64,000 nt of DNA from Paenibacillus taihuensis (GCF_003386535.1 NZ_QTTN01000020.1:56438-120437); one strand, 5' to 3'; positions 44,852 to 54,433 are shown, counted from the stretch's first letter. Numbers and translations are program-made. The notes: a model not told the origin generated them from the letters alone.

Positions 44852-45127
44852 ATGAAAATCCTGCTTGTTATCAATGCCCCTGCCACCGTGGATTCCCCCG
44901 CTTCTGTGAGCCTTGAGGTTGGCAACCATTTTATGAATAACTATCGCAAAATGAATCCTAGCGAAACTATCGGGCAAATCGATTTGTATAGTGAAGAAAT
45001 TAATGAGGATTACCAAATCATTCGAGCCCAAGGCACAAACCTACTAGATAAATCAGAAGTACTGGATAAAGCAAAGAAAGAAGCTGAAAAAGAAGCTGCA
45101 TATCTTTCAAGTAAAGTAACGGTCTAA
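44852..45127 (+). pseudogene. Azoreductase-like flavoprotein, N-terminal half only
   Basis: 91 codons. ILLVINAPATVDSPASVSLE and QIDLYSEEIN match the beginning of FMN-dependent NADH-azoreductases, which run to about 200 residues. The frame stops where the flavin-loop and dimer residues should begin, and no continuation is visible downstream before a terminator. GTG 44840 is an alternative start. Probably inactive; composition is AT-rich like its neighbours. Confidence 0.6.
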
Positions 45128-45156
45128 ACATATGTAATACCTCAATAACCGCAAAT

Positions 45157-45200
45157 AAGGTGAAGCGATCGTTCCTGAATGGGAATGATCGCTTCACCTT
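45157..45200. terminator. Long hairpin terminator
   Basis: Stem AAGGTGAAGCGATC/GATCGCTTCACCTT, extended inwards by TTCC/GGAA, followed by TTGCCC. It follows the truncated azoreductase. Confidence 0.8.
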
Positions 45201-45303
45201 TGCCCGAGTTACGCCAAAACCAGGAGATAGCCGGCCGTGATCTACAATACAGTTTCCATAATCTTCGCCCTCCGACGATACGGCCATCACCGCTGCACTC
45301 CTT

Positions 45304-45621
45304 TCAGATCTTGCAGCCATCCGTTTCGAATTTTGAGAGCCCCTCTACCATAACCCCCCTGTAAATGCCGCCCTTCAATCGATGCTGAAGAGCATCTTGA
45401 TAAGCGGGACTGTAATACCACGCTTTTGCTTCCTCCATGTTCGGAAATTCCAGCACAGCCACACCTTCCACATCCGGCCCCTCAATGACTTCATGCGTTC
45501 CATACATAGCAAGAGGTTTCAGCGAATGACCGGCAAGACCAACCGGCGCTTTAGACGCGTAGATACCCAGCTCTTCTATATTATTTGTTTTTTCTCTGAT
45601 AAAAACAACGTATGCTGACAT
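45304..45621 (-). CDS. DUF1330-family protein
   Basis: 105 residues with the ferredoxin-like dimeric alpha-beta barrel pattern: SAYVVFIREKTNN at the start, GVAVLEFPNMEEAKAWYYSP in the middle, typical of DUF1330. ATG 45621 gives the usual family length; the frame extends 24 codons upstream without motifs. Soluble, unknown substrate. Confidence 0.85.
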   Translation of the reverse strand: MSAYVVFIREKTNNIEELGIYASKAPVGLAGHSLKPLAMYGTHEVIEGPDVEGVAVLEFPNMEEAKAWYYSPAYQDALQHRLKGGIYRGVMVEGLSKFETDGCKI

Positions 45622-45807
45622 TCGAATATCAAATCCTCTCCATGTTATTTCAGCAGTCACTTTTCTATTAAAAGAAGAGATTGCTGCTTTCATGAAACAA
45701 CTATAGTCACGAGAGGTTGATCTGTATATTTTATATTTTTAATAAAACTCATTAATATAATTAATGATAAAGGCGCGATCCAGCTAACTTCCTAGATATA
45801 ATGAGAC

Positions 45808-46683
45808 TCAATTGAACTTTTTTTCAAGATAGCTGACGAATCTTTGGGCAGCCGGTGAAAGGAACCTGTTTTTTTTGTATTGCAGACCAACTTCCCAAAC
45901 CCAACCTTTATCCCGGATCTTGATCCAGTTTAAACCCTTCAGCTCCAACCCTGCTGTTCTTGGCAATACAGACACTCCGAGTCCTGCCGAGACAAAACCC
46001 GCTACTGTCGGTAAATCATCAGCATCGTACGTAGAAGCCAAAGTGAAATTCATATGATGGACCCGAGCCAGGAGCGAATCCTTTAGTGAACAGTTTTGCT
46101 TTAAGCCTACGAACGGCTCTCCGTTTATCTCCTTCAAGCTAACGGATTCCCGGTTGGCAAGTGGATGACTTGAAGAAACGACAAGATATAGGGGTAACGA
46201 AACAATCGGCAGCCATTCAAAGGTCTCTCCTTCGGGTCTTTCAGAGGTAATCATTATATCCGAATCGCCACTCTCAATCTGTTCTACTATTAATCCTTTG
46301 TCACCTTGCGACAATTTAAACGTAATTTTGGGATTGGCTTGCTGATACTCTCGGATGATGCGTGGAATTAAATCAACTCCCAAGATATTCAAATACGAAA
46401 GATGAATGAAACCTGAATTCGGATTTGAGCACTCTTCGATTTCCTGTTTCCCACGCTCTACCTCCTTCAGTATTTTCTCCACGCGCTTTGCAAACATTGT
46501 ACCGTATCGGTTAATTTTCAGATTTCTTCCCTTTCGTTCAAATAAAGGCACACCGAGCTCCGCTTCTAGTTTTGAAATCGAGTGGCTTAGTGCAGGTTGC
46601 GTAACCGATAGACTTTCTGAAGCTTTCGTTAAATGCTCCATTCGGGCAACGGCCAAGAAATACTCCAACTGTGTAAGCTCCAT
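45808..46683 (-). CDS. LysR-family transcriptional regulator
   Basis: 291 residues: N-terminal winged helix (1-60, EYFLAVARMEHLTKASESL) and a periplasmic-binding-like ligand domain. ATG 46683 behind GGGGGA. Divergent from an MFS exporter gene at 46960, which it may control; the 276 bases between them contain the usual room for LysR boxes. Confidence 0.92.
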   Translation of the reverse strand: MELTQLEYFLAVARMEHLTKASESLSVTQPALSHSISKLEAELGVPLFERKGRNLKINRYGTMFAKRVEKILKEVERGKQEIEECSNPNSGFIHLSYLNILGVDLIPRIIREYQQANPKITFKLSQGDKGLIVEQIESGDSDIMITSERPEGETFEWLPIVSLPLYLVVSSSHPLANRESVSLKEINGEPFVGLKQNCSLKDSLLARVHHMNFTLASTYDADDLPTVAGFVSAGLGVSVLPRTAGLELKGLNWIKIRDKGWVWEVGLQYKKNRFLSPAAQRFVSYLEKKFN

Positions 46684-46840
46684 AGAATCCCCCTGCGTAC
46701 TTTTTTGTTATTATACATGAAAGTAAATTATATAAACCATAGAAATCATGCATTAGACTCATGGGACATAGGTTGTTATGATTCAGATGTTCAGATTGAC
46801 CACACACCTTAGTCGCATCTCACAGAAAGGAAGATCACAT

Positions 46841-46873
46841 ATGTTTCAGTTCTATTATTGGTTGCCCCATTAG
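46841..46873 (+). other. Ten-codon leader ORF before the MFS gene
   Basis: ATG 46841, ten sense codons (MFQFYYWLPH), TAG. GAAAGGAAGATCACAT gives it a strong ribosome site. No continuation in frame. Either a regulatory leader peptide or debris of a decayed gene. Confidence 0.3.
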
Positions 46874-46959
46874 CAATAGGGTATGCAAACGATTTGCTAA
46901 TTAATGAAATTTAGGAATGGGTGAATCGGTACCAATACTTGATATAAAGGGGAACCAAC

Positions 46960-48117
46960 ATGTCAAATTCATTTAAAATTATACTTCTCGCTCTTATTAC
47001 CTTCTTCGTAGGGACTTCAGAATACGTAATTGCAGGATTTCTGGATATCATCGCAAAAGACACAGGAATATCCGTTGCATCTGCTGGTCAGCTGATTTCA
47101 ATCTTCTCACTCAGCTACGCAATCGGTACACCAATTCTTGTCGCATTGACCGCTAGAATGGATCGAAAAAAACTTCTGCTTGCATCGCTTATTACTTTTG
47201 TTATCGGTAATGCCATGGTTATCTCATTGCCTGGATATCTGCCCCTGCTTCTCTCAAGAATTGTCCTTGCTCTCAGTGCCGGCATTTTTCTTACGGTATC
47301 AATTACTATGGCTGCTAAGTTGGCAAAACCCGAGAAAATCGGCAGCGCAATTTCCACAGTCGTAATGGGCTTTAGCACTTCCTTTGTCATCGGCATCCCT
47401 CTTGGTCGACTGGTTGCCGCGAATATGAATTGGAAACTAAACTTTGCAGCATTGGGGATACTCGGATTGGCTTCTATTTTCGTTTTGATGGCTGCTATCC
47501 CGCATACGGAAGGCGAAGAACCGATACCGCTAGTCAAACAACTGGCTTTTCTTAAAAATACAAAGATTCTAATGGCGCTTGTTGTGATTTTCTTTTGGAT
47601 TCTAGGTTACTCGATCGCTTTCACCTATATTACCCCATTTCTTCTGAATGCAGCCCACATGAATACCAGCACCATTAGTGCAGCTTTGTTCATCTTCGGG
47701 GTCGCGAGCATGATTGGCGCAAAAATTGGCGGATCCGCAACGGATAAATGGGGAGTTCGAAAAACATTGCTTTCTGGTCTCATTATACACGCCATCTCTC
47801 TCGCTCTTCTTGCGCTTAGCGTTCACTCTGTAGCCGCTGTCTTCTTTGTTCTTGTGCTCTGGTCTTTGTCACTGTGGTCCTCCGGTCCAACCCAGCAGGT
47901 TAATCTGGTGAGCCAAGCTCCGGAAGCATCCAGCATTATGATCAGCTTGTATTCGTCAACGCAGCAATTATCCATGGCAATCGGCGCCGGTCTTGGAGGT
48001 ATTGTCCTTCAGAACACGTCTATCAACAAAGTTGTATGGTTAGGATCGCTTGGGGTAGCAATTGCTGCAATCATCGCGATCCGTGTTATTCGACCTGAAG
48101 TCAAACGAGGCCACTAA
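46960..48117 (+). CDS. MFS drug/sugar efflux transporter, DHA1 type
   Basis: 385 residues with 12 predicted helices. Motif A GGSATDKWGVRKTLL between helices 8 and 9 and its counterpart ALTARMDRKKLLLAS between 2 and 3 fit the AraJ/YdhP-like group. ATG 46960 behind AAGGGGAACC. Likely exports small molecules under the LysR regulator. Confidence 0.92.
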   Translation: MSNSFKIILLALITFFVGTSEYVIAGFLDIIAKDTGISVASAGQLISIFSLSYAIGTPILVALTARMDRKKLLLASLITFVIGNAMVISLPGYLPLLLSRIVLALSAGIFLTVSITMAAKLAKPEKIGSAISTVVMGFSTSFVIGIPLGRLVAANMNWKLNFAALGILGLASIFVLMAAIPHTEGEEPIPLVKQLAFLKNTKILMALVVIFFWILGYSIAFTYITPFLLNAAHMNTSTISAALFIFGVASMIGAKIGGSATDKWGVRKTLLSGLIIHAISLALLALSVHSVAAVFFVLVLWSLSLWSSGPTQQVNLVSQAPEASSIMISLYSSTQQLSMAIGAGLGGIVLQNTSINKVVWLGSLGVAIAAIIAIRVIRPEVKRGH

Positions 48118-48254
48118 GAACTTCCGTTCTCTTTACATGAAAAATAGTAATTAAATTTATTAAAATTATAGATTAGATTCATATTTGTAACCAGGGTATA
48201 CTACTGAATGTGATTGTAACAATTAATTTCAACCCGCAAGGAGGATATATAAGT

Positions 48255-49046
48255 ATGAATTTCGCTTCGTATGAGAATGAGTTTCAAGGCAAACGGGCAT
48301 TGGTTACGGGAGGAACAAAGGGAATGGGCTATGCAATCGTGAAGCGGTTGGCCCAAGCGGGAGCCAAAGTGCTTACAACGGCGCGTACAATCCCGACTAA
48401 CTACGATATTTCTGGAGTCCATTTCATTCAAGCTGATATTACAAAGCCAGAAGGCACCGCGGTCCTTGTCGAGGCTGTTAAAGAGAAGTTAGGCGGTATC
48501 GACATTCTAATTAATACGGTCGGAGGGGCCTCTACCCCTCCAGGCGGGGCATTAGCTTTAACCGAGGAGGATTGGCTGGAAACGTTGAACATGAATTTGC
48601 TTGGTTCTGTCCGTTTGGACAAAGGTTTACTGCCTATGATGGTAGAACAAGGGAAGGGCGTCATCATTCATATAAGCTCCATTCAAAGAAGATTGCCTCT
48701 GTACGAAACGACTTTGCCATATGCTGCTTCAAAAGCAGCGCTAACTAACTACAGTAAAGGACTGTCAAAAGAGTTCTCCCCAAAAGGAATTCGAGTTAAT
48801 ACGATTGCGCCTGGCTTTATCCAAACAGAAGCAGCGGATAGGATGATTGATCGAATCGCAACGGTCGCCGGCAGCCGTGAAGCAGCGTTGCAGGAGCTTA
48901 TGAACTCGCTCGGAGGTATTCCAATTGGTCGTCCTGGCCTGCCTGAGGAAGTCGCAGAGCTCGCCGCTTTCTTGGTTTCTGAACGCTCAGCATCTATTAC
49001 GGGAAGCGAGTACACCATCGATGGCGGTACAGTGCCTACCGTTTAA
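48255..49046 (+). CDS. Short-chain dehydrogenase/reductase
   Basis: 263 residues. TGGTKGMGYAI is the nucleotide-binding loop, NTVGG the structural Asn strand, and YAASKAAL the catalytic Tyr-x3-Lys with Ser upstream (ISSIQ). Conserved C-terminal SITGSEYTIDGG. ATG 48255 behind CAAGGAGGATATATAAGT. Oxidoreductase with NAD(P)H; substrate unknown. Confidence 0.93.
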   Translation: MNFASYENEFQGKRALVTGGTKGMGYAIVKRLAQAGAKVLTTARTIPTNYDISGVHFIQADITKPEGTAVLVEAVKEKLGGIDILINTVGGASTPPGGALALTEEDWLETLNMNLLGSVRLDKGLLPMMVEQGKGVIIHISSIQRRLPLYETTLPYAASKAALTNYSKGLSKEFSPKGIRVNTIAPGFIQTEAADRMIDRIATVAGSREAALQELMNSLGGIPIGRPGLPEEVAELAAFLVSERSASITGSEYTIDGGTVPTV

Positions 49047-49083
49047 TATTCACTTTTGCTTATAAAATAAAGGAGGAATAATT

Positions 49084-49425
49084 ATGATTCAATTACCAAA
49101 CTCCGTTAAGGCTTATTTTAATGCATCGAACAATGAACAACTGGATTCGTTTCTTGAAGCATTTAAAGAAGATGCACTCGTCATTGACTTTAACAGGGAA
49201 TTCAATGGTCTTGAAACTATTCGCAACTGGTGCAAATCAGACATATTGGGCGTGCACGTTCGTTTTGATATCACCGATGCTTGGGAGCAAGACGGTGCAT
49301 ATGCTGTCATCGCGTCTCTAGATGGGGAGTTCGATAAAACAAATCTCCCCGATCCATTATTATTGATTCATACTTTCAAGTTGGCTGACGGCAAGATTCA
49401 AGAGTTGCATGTCTCACTGCCCTAA
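49084..49425 (+). CDS. SnoaL/NTF2-like small protein
   Basis: 113 residues with the NTF2-like cone: VKAYFNASNNEQLDSFLEAF, then a beta region ending LLIHTFKLADGKIQELHVS. ATG 49084 behind AAAGGAGG, 37 bases after the SDR gene, likely one operon. Family members are isomerases, dehydratases or ligand binders. Confidence 0.85.
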   Translation: MIQLPNSVKAYFNASNNEQLDSFLEAFKEDALVIDFNREFNGLETIRNWCKSDILGVHVRFDITDAWEQDGAYAVIASLDGEFDKTNLPDPLLLIHTFKLADGKIQELHVSLP

Positions 49426-49448
49426 ACAGATATAGATAAGATAAATAA

Positions 49449-49490
49449 TCGCTCTCTACTAGGCATTTCAAGCCTTGTGGAGAGCGATCA
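49449..49490 (+). terminator. Terminator after the SDR-SnoaL pair
   Basis: Stem ATCGCTCTC/GAGAGCGAT with inner AGGC/GCCT, followed by CATTTAAATG. T-run weak. Confidence 0.7.
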
Positions 49491-49589
49491 TTTAAATGTA
49501 TGTCCTTCTTAAACCCAGAATCGCCGTTCACAACCCGTAATTTCTGCAACGGTAACCGGTGTTGCCGTCTTCCAGGTGACCATCGTATC

Positions 49590-50290
49590 CACAGACGATC
49601 CCGCGATTGCCCTGCCACTGATCTCAACCATCTTGATTCCAACCAATTACATGATTCCGGAACGTGGCACTACAAATGAACAACGCGACGCTGCTCGCAC
49701 TGTACACCATCGTATACGCATTACTTGGCGCCATCGTCTTTGGATGGGAGAAGGTGATCGTGCGATGAACAAAACGCTGTTACTCGGCTTGATCATTATA
49801 ATTTTCATGCTTTGCGCTTCCCTATTCGGCAAATACGTCGCGCCTCACGACCTGAACGAGTCCGCACAGGTAAGTTCCAACGGCGGCGAGTTGATCGTTC
49901 CGCCGTCCCCGCCGTCTAAGGATCACCCCCTCGGTACCGATAAATACGGATACGATATCCTCGCCAAGCTTCTCGCCGGATTGAAGTACACCATTTTTGT
50001 CTCGGTCCCGGTTGCCTTCTCCCGCACAGCGATCGGCCGGCCCTTGGTCCATATTGCGGAGACATATCTTGCAGCATTTGAAGGAAAGCTTCCTGATCCT
50101 TTTCGTGCAGGAAATTGTGCTCATTCTAGGCTTGACCGGGCAGTTCGCGATTCTGAACATTTTCGTCGGCGATACTAAATAGCTCAGAGATCCGCTTGAA
50201 TACATCAGCCGGACGAATGAATGGAGCGGACGGGTTGGAGAAGCATTACCGCAAGACATACGCAAAAGTATCGCAAATATAAGGCATTCG
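49590..50290 (+). pseudogene. Decayed peptide-type ABC permease pair
   Basis: Two degraded frames. The first ends in a membrane segment (LLALYTIVYALLGAIVFGWE) whose stop overlaps the ATG of the second at 49765, the spacing of a normal operon. The second frame is the N-terminal part of an OppC/DppC-like permease (MNKTLLLGLIIIIFMLC, KDHPLGTDKYGYDILAKLL). After about 50030 homology jumps frame (KESFLILFVQEIVLILGL), is broken by a stop at 50178, and resumes as EYISRTNEWSGRVGEAL. Frameshift plus deletion plus stop. Confidence 0.75.
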
Positions 50291-50462
50291 GGTACAAACC
50301 TCTTGCTTAGTCCAATTAAAGTTTCTGCTGAAGGTTTAGTTATATCTTTTTTTCGCTCAGTCTTCCTGGATGCGGAGAATTCGACTCGAGTCATCTCATT
50401 CAAATTGCGTATTCTTTTCACACGAATACCCGATTGTCTCCGAGATATAAGTTCTCCTTAAT

Positions 50463-50499
50463 AAAAAGTCCCGATGACTAAGTGTCATCGGGATTTTTT
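50463..50499 (-). terminator. Terminator of glmS
   Basis: Stem AAAGTCCCGATGAC/GTCATCGGGATTT with five-base loop and minus-strand CTTTTTATT. It lies 9 bases past the glmS stop. Confidence 0.92.
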
Positions 50500-50507
50500 A
50501 AATACCT

Positions 50508-52340
50508 TTATTCCACCGTAACCGACTTCGCCAGGTTACGCGGCTTATCAACATCATTACCGCGAGCCAGCGACGCATAGTATGCGATCAGCTGCAATGG
50601 CACGACAGACAGCGCTGGCGCCAGCACCGGCAGCGTCTTCGGAATCGCGAACAGCTCGTCAACGGACTTGCCTACTTCGCCTTCCAAGCCTTCGTTCACA
50701 ACGCCAAGTACATGCGCGCCGCGAGCTTTGACTTCCTTAATGTTGCTAAGCGTCTTCTCATACAGATCCTCTTGCGTGATGAGCGAGACAACCGGGATAC
50801 CTTCCTCGATCAGAGCCAACGTACCATGCTTCAATTCGCCTGCTGCATACGCTTCGGAGTGAATATACGAAATTTCCTTCAGCTTCAGCGAGCCCTCTTG
50901 CACGACTGCAAAGTCAACGCCGCGGCCGATGAAGAACAGGTTGTTATGCTTCGCGAGCGATTCCGCCAATTGCTTCAGCACTGGCGCTTTCTCCAGAATG
51001 CGCTCCACTTTCTCAGGCAGCTCATTCATCGCTGCAACGACTTCCGCGATCGCATCCGCATCGCGCGTGCCAAGCGTATCCGCAAGGAACAGACCGAACA
51101 GGTAGAACGCAATCAGCTGCGATGTGTAAGCTTTCGTCGATGCTACGGCAATCTCAGGACCTGCTTGCGTGATGATGACATCATCCGCTTCACGGGCAAC
51201 CGAGCTGCCTACGACGTTCGTGATCGCCATTACGCGTGCGCCGCAGCGCTTCGCTTCACGAAGTGCCGCCAGCGTATCCGCTGTTTCGCCGGATTGGCTG
51301 ACCACGATAACGAGCGTATCTGGCGTAATGATCGGCGAACGGTAACGGTACTCGGAAGCAACGTCCGTCTCAACCGGAATGCGAGCCAGGCTCTCAATAA
51401 CGGTTTTGCCTACCAAACCAGCGTGCATCGCTGTACCGCATGCGACGATTTGGATTTTGCGGATGCCGCGGATTTGATCTGCAGTCATGCCGATTTCTTT
51501 CAACACTACGCTGCGGCCATCGTCCGAGATACGGCCCATCATTGTGTCGCGGTATGCTTTAGGCTGCTCATAAATCTCTTTCAGCATGAAGTGGTCGAAG
51601 CCTGCTTTTTCAGCTGTAACCAGATCCCAATCGACACGGAATATTTCCTTGGAAATAAAATTCCCTTCGATTGTCATCAGTTCGACAGCGTTCTTCGTCA
51701 GAATCGCCATCTCGCCGTCATTCAGGATGTACACATCACGTGTATGCTCCAGAATCGCTGGAATGTCCGAGCCGATGAAGTTCTCGCCTTCACCAACGCC
51801 GATAACGAGCGGGCTTGCATTACGAACCGCAACAAGACGATCCGGTTCAAACTCCGTCAATACGCCAAGTGCATACGCACCGCGCATACGCTTCACTGCA
51901 CGCTGAACCGCTTTGACGATATCGCCGTCATACTCTTCCGCGATTAGGTGGGAAATAACTTCAGTATCTGTCTCCGATACGAACTGCGCGCCTTTCGCGA
52001 TCAGCTCATCCTTCAAATCCAGGTAGTTCTCGATAATGCCGTTATGCACGACGGAGAACTTATGCGAGTTGTCCGTATGCGGGTGAGAGTTCACGTCAGA
52101 CGGCTTGCCATGAGTTGCCCAACGCGTATGGCCGATACCTACAGAACCTTCAAGCGGCTGTCCGCCCAGCTTCTCTTCCAGGTTCGCGAGACGTCCGATC
52201 GACTTGCGTACTTCCAATCCGTTCTTCGTGAATACAGCGATACCGGCGGAGTCATAACCGCGGTACTCCAGCTTCTTCAAGCCTTCGATCAAAATATCCT
52301 GCGAATCACGTTTACCGATATATCCTACAATTCCACACAT
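50508..52340 (-). CDS. glmS: Glutamine-fructose-6-phosphate aminotransferase (isomerising)
   Basis: 610 residues. MCGIVGYIG: after Met removal Cys is the N-terminal glutaminase nucleophile. HTRWATHG and DTEVISHLI belong to the glutaminase domain; two SIS domains (about 285-600) hold SQSGETADTLAAL and CGTAMHAGL, and the conserved tail PRNLAKSVTVE closes the active site. Makes glucosamine-6-phosphate from fructose-6-phosphate and glutamine, the first step to UDP-GlcNAc. ATG 52340 behind CGGAGG. Preceded by a long leader with a glmS ribozyme. Confidence 0.97.
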   Translation of the reverse strand: MCGIVGYIGKRDSQDILIEGLKKLEYRGYDSAGIAVFTKNGLEVRKSIGRLANLEEKLGGQPLEGSVGIGHTRWATHGKPSDVNSHPHTDNSHKFSVVHNGIIENYLDLKDELIAKGAQFVSETDTEVISHLIAEEYDGDIVKAVQRAVKRMRGAYALGVLTEFEPDRLVAVRNASPLVIGVGEGENFIGSDIPAILEHTRDVYILNDGEMAILTKNAVELMTIEGNFISKEIFRVDWDLVTAEKAGFDHFMLKEIYEQPKAYRDTMMGRISDDGRSVVLKEIGMTADQIRGIRKIQIVACGTAMHAGLVGKTVIESLARIPVETDVASEYRYRSPIITPDTLVIVVSQSGETADTLAALREAKRCGARVMAITNVVGSSVAREADDVIITQAGPEIAVASTKAYTSQLIAFYLFGLFLADTLGTRDADAIAEVVAAMNELPEKVERILEKAPVLKQLAESLAKHNNLFFIGRGVDFAVVQEGSLKLKEISYIHSEAYAAGELKHGTLALIEEGIPVVSLITQEDLYEKTLSNIKEVKARGAHVLGVVNEGLEGEVGKSVDELFAIPKTLPVLAPALSVVPLQLIAYYASLARGNDVDKPRNLAKSVTVE

Positions 52341-52371
52341 ATGAATAGACCTCCGAATTTGGGTAATATTC

Positions 52372-52450
52372 CCCGCTGCAGTCGGATGCCTCGATTTTTA
52401 TGCATGGCGGCTCAAAGCCGCCTTATCGCCGGCAACGTCCTGCCAAGGGG
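52372..52450 (-). ncRNA. Structured leader segment just upstream of glmS
   Basis: On the minus strand CCCC...GGGG and GCAG/CTGC form an outer stem around GGCGGCT/AGCCGCC (52404-52422) and a short ATGC/GCAT stem. A GGGGAAT/ATTACCC hairpin then precedes the ribosome site. No known riboswitch class recognised. Folding inferred by eye. Confidence 0.4.
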
Positions 52451-52550
52451 TGAACTTGAATGATGAATGAAATCATACAGGGAAAAAGACAATAAGAAAG
52501 AAAGCGCACGCCCTGCATGCAAATGACAAAATAATCCTTACAATCGTGTA

Positions 52551-52585
52551 CAAAAAAAAATAGAAGCAGCCCTTAAGTCTGCTTG
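52551..52585 (-). terminator. Terminator-like hairpin between ribozyme and glmS
   Basis: Six-base stem AAGCAG/CTGCTT, nine-base loop, then CTATTTTTTTTTG on the minus strand. Short stem but a long T-run. It lies about 65 bases after the ribozyme and 210 before glmS. Confidence 0.55.
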
Positions 52586-52650
52586 AAGCCAAGACAATAC
52601 ACGACAGCCTCCGTTGCCGCATGTAAAGCCTGTGTAACTATGGAGCATTC

Positions 52651-52854
52651 TACCGACCCTTTGTCAGACCAGTTGCCCAGTCTATTTGAGTATCGGCTTA
52701 CGGTCAAATGCAATACCGGGAGGTCCCCGCCGAACATTTCGAACACCTCCACCTCGTCAGCTTGCCGATTCATACAGCCGGTGAAACGCCGCGCGTCCAT
52801 TTCCATTATGGACGATTCGCAGCAGCCGCATAAACCCGCGCAAGCTCTGGCGCT
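52651..52854 (-). ncRNA. glmS ribozyme (GlcN6P-responsive self-cleaving riboswitch)
   Basis: Minus-strand sequence shows the conserved core: AAGCGCCAGAGCTTG with cleavage expected between A52854 and G52853, then CAAGCTGACGAGGTGGAGG, TTCGGCGGGGACCTCCCGG and ACCGTAAGC, followed by a GACTGGGCAACTGGTC helix and ACAAAGGGTCGG. Known: GlcN6P acts as cofactor for cleavage, exposing the downstream mRNA to decay and lowering GlmS. An open frame of 139 codons covers this element but is not a gene. Confidence 0.93.
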
Positions 52855-52905
52855 TAGTGAAACCTGACCTCGATCCTCGCTTTCCATTCCTGAATGTACT
52901 TTCTT

Positions 52906-52934
52906 ACTATATTCATTTTTATGCGATGGTGCAA
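52906..52934 (-). promoter_or_regulatory. glmS leader promoter (sigma-A type)
   Basis: TTGCAC at 52934-52929 and TATAGT at 52911-52906 with a 17-base spacer. Transcription would begin near 52899, about 45 bases before the ribozyme cleavage site. Confidence 0.75.
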
Positions 52935-53005
52935 CAAATAATTTCCGCGAGCGCTTACAAAAAAGAGCAAGGTTTGTCAACATTTTGTACATTTTGACGT
53001 TTACA

Positions 53006-53043
53006 AAAAAACAACCCTAGATGCCGCTGCTGCTGCACATCCA
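53006..53043 (-). terminator. Terminator of glmM
   Basis: Imperfect stem CCTGGATG/CATCTAGG around a CAG-repeat loop, followed on the minus strand by GTTGTTTTTTTG. It lies about 45 bases past the glmM stop. Confidence 0.75.
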
Positions 53044-53086
53044 GGATCGTCTCAACACCTGATTCATCGAGTTATTTTACCAATAA

Positions 53087-54433
53087 TTACTCTGCGCCAA
53101 GTTCCGCACGAACCGTATCCACGATCCGATTCACATACGCTTCTACTTGCTCTCTATCCGGTCCTTCCGCCATGACGCGGATCAGCGACTCTGTGCCGGA
53201 CGGACGAACGAGCACGCGGCCGTTGTCGCCGAGCTCCTGCTCAACCTCTGCAATTGCAGCTGCAATCCCGGCATTGTCCTTATACGCGCTCTTATCCGCA
53301 ACACGCACGTTAATGAGCACCTGCGGGTATTTACGCATCAGCGTCTTCTGTTCACTCAGCTTCTTGCCGGAAGCGACCAATGTATTCGTCAGCTGCAACG
53401 CTGTCAGAATACCGTCACCCGTCGTATTGTAATCGAGGAAAATAACATGGCCGGACTGCTCGCCGCCCAGGTTAAAGTCGCCGCGACGCATTTCTTCCAT
53501 GACGTAACGGTCGCCAACCGCAGTTTGAGCCGTGTTCAGGCCGATCTTCTGCGCAGCTTTGAAGAAGCCGATGTTGCTCATGACTGTAGTTACTACCGTG
53601 TCGTTCTTCAGCTTGCCAGCCTGCTTCATCGCGTCGCCGCAGATACACAGAATAAAGTCGCCGTCTACTTCTTCGCCGTTCTCATCAATCGCAATCAGAC
53701 GGTCAGCATCGCCGTCGAAGGACAAGCCGAGATCTGCGCCGTGCTTCAGCACTTCCTCACGAAGATACTCCGGATGCGTGGAACCAACGCCATCATTGAT
53801 GTTCAGGCCGTTCGGCTCAGCGCCTACCGTAATAATTTCCGCGCCAAGCTCGCGGAATACCGTCGGAGCAATTTCATGTGCCGAACCGTTCGCGCAATCA
53901 AGGACGATCTTCAGACCTGCGAAGTTCTGATCGACGGTTGTTTTCAAGAAGTCGATGAATTTGCGCTTCGCTGTCTCATCCACGGTTACTGTACCGATAT
54001 CGCCGCCTTCTGGACGAGGCAGCTCATCGACCTCAGCATCCATGAGACGCTCGATTTCAAGCTCTGTATCGTCAGACAGCTTAAAGCCGTCCCCACCGAA
54101 AAATTTAATGCCGTTATCTTCAACCGGGTTATGCGAAGCCGAGATCATAACGCCTGCATCCGCACCCATCTCACGTGTCAAATAAGCGACTGCCGGCGTC
54201 GAAACGACGCCAAGGCGTACTACGCTCGCGCCGATCGACAGCAAGCCTGCAATCAGCGAGGCTTCAAGCATCGGTCCGGAAATACGCGTATCAAGGCCAA
54301 TAACAACCTTCGGACGCTCTGCCTGTCCTGCAAGCACATATCCGCCGCAGCGGCCAATTTTATAAGCAAGCTCCGGGGTCAATTCGCGATTCGCGACGCC
54401 CCGCACACCATCAGTACCGAAATATTTTCCCAT
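53087..54433 (-). CDS. glmM: Phosphoglucosamine mutase
   Basis: 448 residues, full length. Phospho-Ser100 in MISASHNP, metal loop FDGDADR near residue 240, sugar-binding GGEQSGH near 325 and phosphate loop RPSGTE near 410. Converts glucosamine-6-phosphate to glucosamine-1-phosphate. ATG 54433 behind AAAGGGG. It follows cdaR after 60 bases, the classical cdaA-cdaR-glmM order; CdaA activity is known to be modulated by GlmM in related bacteria. Confidence 0.97.
   Translation of the reverse strand: MGKYFGTDGVRGVANRELTPELAYKIGRCGGYVLAGQAERPKVVIGLDTRISGPMLEASLIAGLLSIGASVVRLGVVSTPAVAYLTREMGADAGVMISASHNPVEDNGIKFFGGDGFKLSDDTELEIERLMDAEVDELPRPEGGDIGTVTVDETAKRKFIDFLKTTVDQNFAGLKIVLDCANGSAHEIAPTVFRELGAEIITVGAEPNGLNINDGVGSTHPEYLREEVLKHGADLGLSFDGDADRLIAIDENGEEVDGDFILCICGDAMKQAGKLKNDTVVTTVMSNIGFFKAAQKIGLNTAQTAVGDRYVMEEMRRGDFNLGGEQSGHVIFLDYNTTGDGILTALQLTNTLVASGKKLSEQKTLMRKYPQVLINVRVADKSAYKDNAGIAAAIAEVEQELGDNGRVLVRPSGTESLIRVMAEGPDREQVEAYVNRIVDTVRAELGAE

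Noticed and set aside
52372..52550. glmS ribozyme close to the glmS start
   Set aside because: The conserved core is absent here; the ribozyme is further upstream at 52651-52854.
52573..52992. Minus-strand open frame of 139 codons between glmM and glmS
   Set aside because: It coincides with the glmS ribozyme and its promoter; Cys/Arg-rich composition, no ribosome site.
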